Shown here: one piece after another, positions 7,189 to 13,718 of the stretch | How the letters are laid out: each line of letters starts with the position of its first letter | How positions within the stretch are numbered: the first letter of the stretch is position 1 | Source: Candidatus Fermentithermobacillaceae bacterium | GTDB taxonomy: Bacteria; Bacillota; Sulfobacillia; Fermentithermobacillales; Fermentithermobacillaceae | Length of the DNA: 22,457 nucleotides | Direction: 5' to 3' | Assembly: GCA_012842105.1 (NCBI GenBank) | Contig: DUTL01000222.1 | Coordinates: forward strand, 1-22,457 | Position numbers and translations under genes: made by a program | The notes under the pieces: generated by a model | What the model was told of the DNA's origin: nothing | The model's database searches: none | Seen by the model: the letters and a program-made list of their open reading frames with translations, nothing else

Positions 7189-8061
7189 GTGTTGTGCTGG
7201 GACGTAGACGCCAGGAAAGAAAAATACCGTGATCTTACACTGGTTACTTTGGATGAAGGTTATGTATTGGCAATAGCTTGCGATTCAGCCGGAGGCATAG
7301 GCCCTAAGGAACTGGACAGCGTGAAAGTACCGGGATATGTGCTTGGAAGGTTTACAGCCAGGGTTGCCCTTATGGAATTGCTTGCAGCCGGGGCAAAGCC
7401 TGTAGTTCTCGTGAGCAACGTGTGTGTTGAGCCCGACCCAGGCGCCCGGGAGATAACCAGGGGAATCACAGAGGAACTCAGATTAGCAGGGCTGGACTCA
7501 AGCATTGCAATCACAGGAAGTACTGAAAAGAACATTCCTACCAGACAGACAGGCCTGGGAGTTACAGCTATTGGGATTGCCAGGGCGGGGAGTTTGAAGC
7601 TAGGAACGGCCAGGCCCAATGACAGGTTGTTTTGTGTTGGCATTCCCAAGGTCGGAAATGAGGTCAGTTTGGATGATCCGGATCTGGCTACTCTTAAGGC
7701 TGTAATTGCTTTGCGCGCCTGTCCCGGAGTTCACGAAATCGTTCCAGTCGGTTCCCAGGGGATACGGCGGGAGGCAGAAGTACTGGCTCAGACTGAAGGC
7801 CTGAAACTGCACTTAGGCCCGGTGGCCGGCCTGGACATGGAAAAATCAGCGGGGCCTGCTACGTGCTTTATTATTGCTGCTGAGCCAAGTTCATCTCTTG
7901 GTTCGCGTCAGGATTCATCTTCCTGTTCATATCCAGGTTCGTTTTCGGGTACGTCCCTGGATTCGGGCCTGGAATTATCTCCAGGCTCGTTCTTGCAAGA
8001 CAAGATTCAAAGCCTTGTGGTTCAGCCCGTGCGAGATATCGGGCACATCAGCCCAAGGTAG
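7189..8061 (+). CDS. cblS: Alpha-ribazole kinase CblS (AIR-synthase-like)
   Basis: A 290-residue soluble enzyme that phosphorylates alpha-ribazole to alpha-ribazole 5'-phosphate, the lower-ligand precursor used by CobS. It resembles the PurM/AIR synthase-related fold: YVLAIACDSAGGIGPKELDS (ATP/Mg-binding region with D32), a FTARVALMELLAAGAKPVVL helix, and SIAITGSTEKNIPTRQTGLG. The GTG start at 7189 follows AGGGGGAG by 8 nt. The core ends near SAGPATCFIIAAE. Residues about 232-272 are a Ser/Gly-rich low-complexity insertion, after which LVVQPVRDIGHI resembles the normal last strand. Its position beside cblT and the absence of cobT in this cluster fit the CblTS bypass of CobT. Confidence 0.85.
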   Translation: MLCWDVDARKEKYRDLTLVTLDEGYVLAIACDSAGGIGPKELDSVKVPGYVLGRFTARVALMELLAAGAKPVVLVSNVCVEPDPGAREITRGITEELRLAGLDSSIAITGSTEKNIPTRQTGLGVTAIGIARAGSLKLGTARPNDRLFCVGIPKVGNEVSLDDPDLATLKAVIALRACPGVHEIVPVGSQGIRREAEVLAQTEGLKLHLGPVAGLDMEKSAGPATCFIIAAEPSSSLGSRQDSSSCSYPGSFSGTSLDSGLELSPGSFLQDKIQSLVVQPVRDIGHISPR

Positions 8062-8089
8062 AATTGGGTCTTTAGCTGGAGTGATTGTC

Positions 8090-8108
8090 ACCGGGCAGGC
8101 CGCCCGGT
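8090..8108 (+). other. GC-rich hairpin between cblS and cbiB
   Basis: ACCGGGC (8090-8096) and GCCCGGT (8102-8108) form a perfect 7-bp stem with a 5-nt loop. There is no T run, so it is not a standard terminator. It could modulate mRNA stability or partial read-through between cblS and cbiB. A 16-codon frame from ATG 8109 ends in a GTGA overlap with cbiB but has no ribosome site. Confidence 0.45.
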
Positions 8109-8155
8109 ATGTCTGAAGGAGTAAGTGGAGAAGAAGCAAAGGAGCATAGAGCAAA

Positions 8156-9199
8156 GTGATTCCGCTAAACATTGAAGTCTTGATGGCCTTCGGCGTTGAT
8201 TCTGCGGCAGGAGATCCGCCGCGCAAGTCTCACCCGGTTGTTATCATGGGTAGAGCCATCTGTATACTCGAATCAGCGCTGCGTTCCTTTTGCACAAGCA
8301 AGAAGTCCGAGCGTCTCATGGGAGGGGTTTTAGCTGCTGCTGTGGTTTGCGGTTCTTTCTTCGCATGCAAGTTGGTTATCGCTTTGGCCGCTTGCATCAA
8401 CCCTGTTGCCGGAACATTGGTATCTCTTTGGCTCATGTCCACAACTCTTGCTGCCAGAGACCTCAAAGATGCAGCCTATAGAGTGTATGCTCCTCTCAAA
8501 CAAGGCAACCTGCCTGAGGCTCGCGGCAATCTTCAGATGATAGTAGGCAGAGATACCGGGTCATTGCCCTATGAGGAGATAGTCCGGGCGGCAGTTGAGA
8601 CAGTGGCGGAAAACACCTCGGATGGTGTAATAGCGCCTTTATTCTATGGCTTTATCGGAGGTGCTCCTCTTGCCATGGCTTATAAGGCGGTGAATACCCT
8701 TGACTCAATGGTTGGTTACAAAAACGATAGGTACCTTGATTTCGGATGGGCGTCAGCCAAGCTGGACGATTTGGCAAACTATATTCCCGCAAGGATTTCA
8801 GGTGCGCTTTTGGTGATGGCGTCATGTCTTTTGGGATTAGATGCCAGGCGGGCGCTTTTAGTCATTCAAACAGACGCAAAACTTCATCCGAGCCCAAACA
8901 GCGGGGTCTGCGAAGGAGCTGTGGCAGGCGCACTGGGAGTAAGGCTTGGAGGGCTCAACTTCTATGGCGGTGTGCCATCTTTCCGTCAGCATATGGGCAA
9001 ACCTTTGCAGCCTTTGGAATCATGCCATATACGTCAAGCAGTTGCTCTCATGTACCTGTCTTCGGCGCTTGGAGTTGTAATAGGAACAGCCATTTCACTG
9101 GGATGTGGGGTAAATGCAGTTTGCGAGATTGGGCCTGTCCAGGTTGTGGCCGGCTTAGTTTCAATATGGCCTATCTGCATGTTTGGAGGTTTGTCATGA
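8156..9199 (+). CDS. cbiB: Adenosylcobinamide-phosphate synthase CbiB
   Basis: A 347-residue integral membrane enzyme that joins cobyric acid to (R)-1-aminopropan-2-ol phosphate, giving adenosylcobinamide phosphate. Signature stretches are AGDPPRKSHPVVIMGR near the start, AAVETVAENTSDGVIAPLFY in the middle, and KAVNTLDSMVGYKNDRYLDF followed by DDLANYIPARISGALL. Length is usual for the family. GTG 8156 is the start, with AAAGGAG 11 nt upstream. Its stop overlaps the cobS start by ATGA, a sign of translational coupling. Its amine donor is made by CobD, encoded two genes later. It uses cobyric acid, which CobQ should provide; in this operon CobQ looks defective, so cobyric acid may have to be imported. 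Confidence 0.95.
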   Translation: MIPLNIEVLMAFGVDSAAGDPPRKSHPVVIMGRAICILESALRSFCTSKKSERLMGGVLAAAVVCGSFFACKLVIALAACINPVAGTLVSLWLMSTTLAARDLKDAAYRVYAPLKQGNLPEARGNLQMIVGRDTGSLPYEEIVRAAVETVAENTSDGVIAPLFYGFIGGAPLAMAYKAVNTLDSMVGYKNDRYLDFGWASAKLDDLANYIPARISGALLVMASCLLGLDARRALLVIQTDAKLHPSPNSGVCEGAVAGALGVRLGGLNFYGGVPSFRQHMGKPLQPLESCHIRQAVALMYLSSALGVVIGTAISLGCGVNAVCEIGPVQVVAGLVSIWPICMFGGLS

Positions 9200-10338
9200 A
9201 ACGGATGGGTAGTGTATCTGATGTTAATTGTGGTGCCAACGGCAACGGTAGTGGCCCGGGCAACCGCTTTGCCGGTGGTAATGTGAATGGCTCGAGTAAC
9301 AGGCCAGGCAGCCGCCTGGGTAACATGACTAGCCGGTTACTATCTGCAGCTGGCTTTCTGACCAAGATTCCAGTGCCTGGGTGGGCTCTCATGGACCAGG
9401 CGAGCCTTGCTGCCTCGCCTCCGTATTTTCCTGCAGTTGGCGCAGGAATAGGCATTGGATTGGCAGCCTTTGATCGTCTCGTTGCCAGGCTGTTTCCCTT
9501 GCCCGTAGCATGTATATTGGATCTTGTTTTGCTCTTTGTGGTGACAGGTGGGATGCACTGTGACGGATTGATCGATACTGCCGATGGCCTGCTGGGGGGC
9601 ACAACACGGGAAGATGCTCTGCACATCATGAGGGACAGCCGCATTGGCGCCATGGGTGCCATAGCAGCGGTTCTCCTTATTCTGGCCAAATACGCCCTGC
9701 TCATCTCCTTGCCGGTTTTGTTGTCTGGAACCTGGAGGCTTGCTGTTTCGGAGATTTCCAATAGTCTGTGTAAAACTTCGGCCGGTGCTTTGCAGATTGG
9801 AATCGTGAAATTGAGGATAACCGGTTTTCCAGGCAGATTGAACCTAGCAGGCAGTTTACTACCTTTCCATATACTGCCCCTCAGAGGCCGTCTGCCCGCA
9901 TTGCTTTTGGCACCTGTTATGGGAAGGTGGGTAATGCTGTTGGCCATATCTATCTTTCCATATGCCAGGAAAGAAAACGGAATGGGGATTGTGTTTGCTT
10001 CTTCCGGCCGGGAGTTTGGAAAGGCTCAGGGACAGAAGCAAGAACAGGAGCAGGGCCGGCGCGCAGTTCACGATCAAGGTAAGGGGCAGAACCAGAAGCA
10101 AGGAAATGATCGCAGGCTAAGGAGCCGCCTGTATGTATCTGCTGTTGTGACTGTCATTTTGGGCACTGTCGTTGCCGGAACCAGAGGGGCGCTTGCGTTT
10201 ACCCTCTGCAGTTTGGTGACCTTGCTCTGGGGGAGAAGAGTATCGGCCTTTTTGGGAGGGCTTACCGGGGATATATACGGTGCTTTGTGCGAAATCTGCG
10301 AGGTTGTTACCTTGCTGGTGTTTTGTGTAGGAATCTAG
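9196..10338 (+). CDS. cobS: Adenosylcobinamide-GDP ribazoletransferase (cobalamin synthase) CobS
   Basis: A 380-residue membrane protein that condenses AdoCbi-GDP with alpha-ribazole phosphate to make adenosylcobalamin 5'-phosphate. The hallmark is GGMHCDGLIDTADGLLGG followed by MRDSRIGAMGAIAAVL. Family members are usually about 250 residues. The excess comes from two low-complexity insertions: residues about 5-40 (Gly/Asn/Ser rich) before the first conserved segment LSAAGFLTKIPVPGW, and about 273-306 (Gln/Lys/Gly rich) in a loop between hydrophobic segments. The ATG at 9196 overlaps the cbiB stop and follows GGAGG by 6 nt, so the N-terminal extension is translated. It receives its nucleotide from CblS and passes its product to CobC. 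Confidence 0.93.
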   Translation: MKRMGSVSDVNCGANGNGSGPGNRFAGGNVNGSSNRPGSRLGNMTSRLLSAAGFLTKIPVPGWALMDQASLAASPPYFPAVGAGIGIGLAAFDRLVARLFPLPVACILDLVLLFVVTGGMHCDGLIDTADGLLGGTTREDALHIMRDSRIGAMGAIAAVLLILAKYALLISLPVLLSGTWRLAVSEISNSLCKTSAGALQIGIVKLRITGFPGRLNLAGSLLPFHILPLRGRLPALLLAPVMGRWVMLLAISIFPYARKENGMGIVFASSGREFGKAQGQKQEQEQGRRAVHDQGKGQNQKQGNDRRLRSRLYVSAVVTVILGTVVAGTRGALAFTLCSLVTLLWGRRVSAFLGGLTGDIYGALCEICEVVTLLVFCVGI

Positions 10339-10402
10339 CGAAGGTGGACGGAGCGGGGTACACGCCAGCAAATTCAAAGTGATGAAATGAGGAGGCTGAC
10401 CA

Positions 10403-10507
10403 ATGACGTATACTCATGGAAGCAATGTAGAGGCTGGCAGAATTACGAAGGCTGCACGGGACGACTCAATGATGTATGTTCATGGAGGTAACGTAGCCCT
10501 GGCTTCG
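10403..10507 (+). repeat. Direct duplication of the cobD start region
   Basis: Codons 1-13 (10403-10441) and 23-35 (10469-10507) encode related M-Y-HG-NV segments with a 66-nt in-frame offset. Only the first copy has a good ribosome site. It parallels the duplicated start in cobQ. Confidence 0.65.
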
Positions 10508-11551
10508 AGGCTTTATGGCCTTGGCCAAGAAGCGTTCCTGGATTTCAGTGCTAATGTGAATCCTTTTGGCCCATCCGAAGCGGCTTTGGATGCCATTACC
10601 GCCAATTTTGGGCGGATCTGCCGCTACCCTGAGCCTACATGCAGTGAACTCAGGGATACTCTTGGCAGGTACTTAAATATTGGGCCCCACAGAATCATTG
10701 CCGGGAACGGTGCTAACGAACTAATTCATCTGGTTGTACGGGCCATGAAACCCGGTCGCGTCTTGATCGTGGCTCCCACATTTTCTGAATATGGACGTGC
10801 AGTAGAGATAGAGGGTGGGACTGTACAGTGGTTTCCTGTAAGGCGAGAACAGGGCTTCCTGCCTGACATGCAGGAACTTGCGGCACAACTTCCAGAGGTT
10901 GACATGCTCTTTATCTGCAACCCAAACAATCCTTCCGGCGCTTTGTTTTACCGGGACGAGTTCTTGGCAGTGGCCGATAGGGCCGGCGAGCATGGTGTTG
11001 TGGTAGTTGTCGATGAGGCTTTTGTCGATTTCACAGAAAGGCCGAACCAGGTGACCTTGCGCTATGAGGCTGTTTTGCGAGAAAACCTTCTTGTCATTGG
11101 ATCACTTACGAAGTTCTTCGCGCTGCCAGGATTGCGCCTGGGCTACGCTATTGGATCCGGATCTTTGATAAAGCGTCTCTGGGATGTCAGGGACCCGTGG
11201 AGCGTCAACTGCCTGGCACAGGCAGCTGCCATAGCGTCTATTGAGGATGATGCGTATATCCGTAAAACGAGAGAATGGATAAGTGTGGAAAGGCCTTTTC
11301 TGTTTAGATCATTATTCAGGATTCGGGGTATCGAGGCCTATTCGCCGTCTGCCAACTACGTATTGTTGGATTTGCGTGGCACCGGGTTTACTGCAGAACG
11401 GCTACAAAAAGCATTAGGGCCCAAGGGAATTTTGATAAGAGATTGCAGCAACTATCCTTTCCTTGATGAGTACTACGCTCGTGTTGCAGTAAGAACAAGG
11501 GAAGACAATACTGCTCTTCTTGCCACACTCGAGGATATTTTAGTGGGTTAG
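10403..11551 (+). CDS. cobD: L-threonine-O-3-phosphate decarboxylase CobD
   Basis: A 382-residue pyridoxal-phosphate enzyme of aminotransferase fold. It decarboxylates threonine phosphate to (R)-1-aminopropan-2-ol phosphate for CbiB. Visible marks are LDFSANVNPFGPSEAALDAI, GNGANELIHLVVRA, FICNPNNPSGALF, a DEAF metal/PLP-contact segment and the PLP lysine K237 in GSLTKFFALPGLRLGYA. A histidinol-phosphate aminotransferase is the main alternative, but the HGGNV start and operon favour CobD. ATG 10403 follows GAGGAGG by 7 nt. The N-terminus is partly duplicated: MTYTHGSNVEAGR (residues 1-13) and MMYVHGGNVALAS (23-35), the second being the family's usual start. Confidence 0.93.
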   Translation: MTYTHGSNVEAGRITKAARDDSMMYVHGGNVALASRLYGLGQEAFLDFSANVNPFGPSEAALDAITANFGRICRYPEPTCSELRDTLGRYLNIGPHRIIAGNGANELIHLVVRAMKPGRVLIVAPTFSEYGRAVEIEGGTVQWFPVRREQGFLPDMQELAAQLPEVDMLFICNPNNPSGALFYRDEFLAVADRAGEHGVVVVVDEAFVDFTERPNQVTLRYEAVLRENLLVIGSLTKFFALPGLRLGYAIGSGSLIKRLWDVRDPWSVNCLAQAAAIASIEDDAYIRKTREWISVERPFLFRSLFRIRGIEAYSPSANYVLLDLRGTGFTAERLQKALGPKGILIRDCSNYPFLDEYYARVAVRTREDNTALLATLEDILVG

Positions 11552-11561
11552 GCGGGGGAAG

Positions 11562-12143
11562 ATGACGGTCGAAGAAATTGGGCACATACTGCTTATAAGA
11601 CATGGTGAGACACCTGCTACCCTCAACCGCAAGTATGAAGGGAGCGGCAACAGTTCTTTGACTGCAACCGGTCAAGAGCAGGCCCGAAACCTTTCCCGTA
11701 TATTGGAGCCTGTGAATATTTATGCGGTCTATTCAAGCCCTAAGAGAAGGTGTTTGCAGACAGCAGAGGCTATTGCTGAACCCCATTCCCTGGCTGCGCA
11801 GGTTGCACCAGGCCTTGAGGAAGTTGATTTCGGTTCGTGGGAAGGTTTGACTTTCACGAAAATCCAGCAGAAACACCCTGATATGTTGTCCAAATGGATC
11901 GACGATCCAGTCCATGTGCGTCCGCCTTCAGGTGAAAGTCTTGAGGAGATGGCAAACCGGGTTTTTCAATGTTTCGATAGAATATGCAGCATACACCTGG
12001 GAGACCAGATTATCGCCATTGTTACCCATGGCGGGCCTATCCGTGCATTGCTCAGCCGCACGGATAGGGGAGACCTGAGTGGCTTCTGGGAGTATTCGGT
12101 ACCTCCCTGTGCAGTGCATTGTATTTCGAATGTACGGCGATAA
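11562..12143 (+). CDS. cobC: Alpha-ribazole-5'-phosphate phosphatase CobC (histidine phosphatase)
   Basis: A 193-residue phosphoglycerate-mutase-type phosphatase. In this operon it should remove the phosphate from adenosylcobalamin 5'-phosphate (or alpha-ribazole phosphate). The catalytic RHG is at residues 13-15 (LLIRHGET), a YSSPKRRCLQTAEAI motif carries the second arginine, the acid is in LEEVDFGSWEG, and the second histidine is in IVTHGGPIRALLS. All catalytic residues are present. ATG 11562 follows GGGGGAAG by a few nt, 10 nt after cobD stops. It is the last gene of the cobalamin operon; a REP-like cluster follows. The general family is broad, so the CobC role rests on context. Confidence 0.88.
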   Translation: MTVEEIGHILLIRHGETPATLNRKYEGSGNSSLTATGQEQARNLSRILEPVNIYAVYSSPKRRCLQTAEAIAEPHSLAAQVAPGLEEVDFGSWEGLTFTKIQQKHPDMLSKWIDDPVHVRPPSGESLEEMANRVFQCFDRICSIHLGDQIIAIVTHGGPIRALLSRTDRGDLSGFWEYSVPPCAVHCISNVRR

Positions 12144-12166
12144 TCTAGCCTTCCATAGCAGAAGAA

Positions 12167-12223
12167 TGAAACATCGGTGAAACATCGGGGAGAAACATCG
12201 GGGACGGTCCTAAACGTGTCATC
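12167..12223 (+). repeat. REP-like element cluster, copy B
   Basis: Three successive GAAACATCGG units occur in 12167-12204, the last joined to GGGGACGGTCCTAAACGTGT and CATC. The right arm differs slightly (GTGTCAT). It lies between the convergent cobC and phosphotransferase genes. Confidence 0.75.
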
Positions 12224-12247
12224 AAGTGCTTCACCAAGGATGAAGGC

Positions 12248-13537
12248 CTACTCCATTTGTGCAATCCAACTCTCCAGTTGGGGCAGTTCGAGCCCGGATC
12301 TGCCTGTGAGGATATGATAAATGCGCCTAATGTGGTTTGTTTGCTTTTTCATAATCTCTTCGGCTCCCGGCCGCATGCCGAATCTATCCGCCCCATGTTT
12401 GATAGAGCCGTATATGCTGGCAAGCCTTCTTACACAGGCAAAGACAATGAAGTAGTCAAGGCTTTCCGCCGATCGTCTATAGGTGCTCCTGGAATCGTCT
12501 CCGGAAGCACTCATGGATGCGTCTCTAGAAGCGCCTGTGGATTCGTCCTTGAGAGGACCCTTGGAAGTGACTGTGGATGCCCCCCTGGCCCCTCTGGAAT
12601 GGAGTGGCGAATCGTCGCCTATGCAGGGTTTTCGCCTGTAAGATTCCAGCATTGCCTGGCCTTCGGTATCACCTATGAGCAGCAACGACCAGGCCAAATC
12701 GAATCGGAAATCCGATACCCTGGATTGAGTCCAATCGATCACGAAAACGTTGTTTTGCCGCTTGCCCAGCCCCTTGTCTTGCTGGCAATGCTCGCGGTTG
12801 ACGCACTGGGGCCCGTCCTTGTCTTGACTGAATGTATCTTCGACAAGTATGTTCTGGGCATGGAAATCATAGTGGATGATAGATGGACGAGAGGGCTTAA
12901 CCTGATGCATATTTGCCCCTAACCACGAAAAGGCAGGTTCGAAGACGTTATTGTCGAGAAAGCTGCGGTACCTCTCAAACTCAGACAACTCTTTCCGGAT
13001 TATCAAATGGGTGCTCAAAGATGCAGTTTCCGGGTCAAATTCAGCGGGGTCAAGGTCATGTAACCCTGCAAACAGAGAGGTGAAGAGATCAAGCACTCTC
13101 AGCCTCTCCTTACTGCTTGCGCCTGCATATACTCGGCCCAGGGTAGTCCCACAGATTCTCTGCATTACGACAAAGGGGGCTCCCAGACACGTAGCATCAG
13201 TTTGACAACCAAAAACCTCCGGCACAGGATACCCGGCATTGAAGAGGTGTCTCATCACACCGAATTCTCTCCGGCACTTAATGGCGGCCTGGGACTCAGG
13301 CTTATCCATGTACATCCGGAGAATGAGGGGGATTGTCGTGGACGGCGTTACAAGATCAAAAGAATACACGTCGCATTCCCAGCCGTCGGTGATTTTTATT
13401 AGGTTTTGCACTCCAATGTCTGCGCGGCCGCTGGCAGGCGAAGAGCGTTCACAGGGCCCGCGCCGCCGTTCTGAAAATGACAACCCTATGCAGAACTCCG
13501 TCAGTTTTCGGACCTTGTCTTTTGTGATTGATGTCAT
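12248..13537 (-). CDS. Aminoglycoside phosphotransferase / choline-kinase-fold protein
   Basis: A 429-residue kinase-like protein of the APH family, substrate unknown. The catalytic loop is IIHYDFHAQNILVED with D224 and N229, and the metal-binding aspartate is D268 in VFVIDWTQ. Residues 42-130 form the N-lobe (LILRMYM, then PFVVMQRICGTTL as hinge). Two low-complexity insertions, about 236-262 and 303-356 (Ser/Gly/Asp/Arg repeats), split the C-lobe and make it longer than the usual 300-350 residues. The ATG at 13537 follows AAGGCGGTGG; an upstream in-frame ATG (13627) would read through a REP-like element and is unlikely. It is flanked by REP-like copies and sits apart from the cobalamin operon. 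Antibiotic resistance should not be inferred, since many homologs phosphorylate metabolites. Confidence 0.8.
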   Translation of the reverse strand: MTSITKDKVRKLTEFCIGLSFSERRRGPCERSSPASGRADIGVQNLIKITDGWECDVYSFDLVTPSTTIPLILRMYMDKPESQAAIKCRREFGVMRHLFNAGYPVPEVFGCQTDATCLGAPFVVMQRICGTTLGRVYAGASSKERLRVLDLFTSLFAGLHDLDPAEFDPETASLSTHLIIRKELSEFERYRSFLDNNVFEPAFSWLGANMHQVKPSRPSIIHYDFHAQNILVEDTFSQDKDGPQCVNREHCQQDKGLGKRQNNVFVIDWTQSRVSDFRFDLAWSLLLIGDTEGQAMLESYRRKPCIGDDSPLHSRGARGASTVTSKGPLKDESTGASRDASMSASGDDSRSTYRRSAESLDYFIVFACVRRLASIYGSIKHGADRFGMRPGAEEIMKKQTNHIRRIYHILTGRSGLELPQLESWIAQME

Positions 13538-13584
13538 TGTTCCACCGCCTTTCGTGTATGAAGTCAGCTCTGGAGGGGCCGGGT

Positions 13585-13619
13585 GATGAAACATCGGGGA
13601 CGGTCCTAACCGTTTCATC
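13585..13619 (+). repeat. REP-like element, copy C (complete palindrome)
   Basis: TGATGAAAC (13584-13592) and GTTTCATCA (13612-13620) are 9-bp inverted arms around a core containing GGGGACGGTCCTAACC, itself a GGAC-G-GTCC palindrome. It lies just upstream of the phosphotransferase start, on the side of its promoter. Confidence 0.8.
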
Positions 13620-13687
13620 AGACTCATGCTGGTACCTTCGCTACTTTGCCGGATTCATACGTGACGCCAAGGGTATTATGGTAACCT

Positions 13688-13718
13688 GACACATTTAGAA
13701 CCGTCCCCAATGTTTCAC
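13688..13718 (-). repeat. REP-like element, copy D (inverted)
   Basis: On the minus strand it reads GTGAAACATTGGGGACGGTT and then CTAAATGTGTC, matching the family with arms TGAAAC and GTGTCA. It overlaps the stop codon of the beta-galactosidase (13715-13717). Confidence 0.75.

Noticed and set aside
8746..9195. A long N-terminal extension of CobS within cbiB
   Set aside because: It is out of frame over conserved cbiB sequence; the ATG at 9196 has a good ribosome site and an ATGA overlap with cbiB.
13538..13627. Upstream start of the phosphotransferase at 13627
   Set aside because: It would translate through a REP-like palindrome; the ATG at 13537 has a purine-rich site and matches where the kinase sequence begins.
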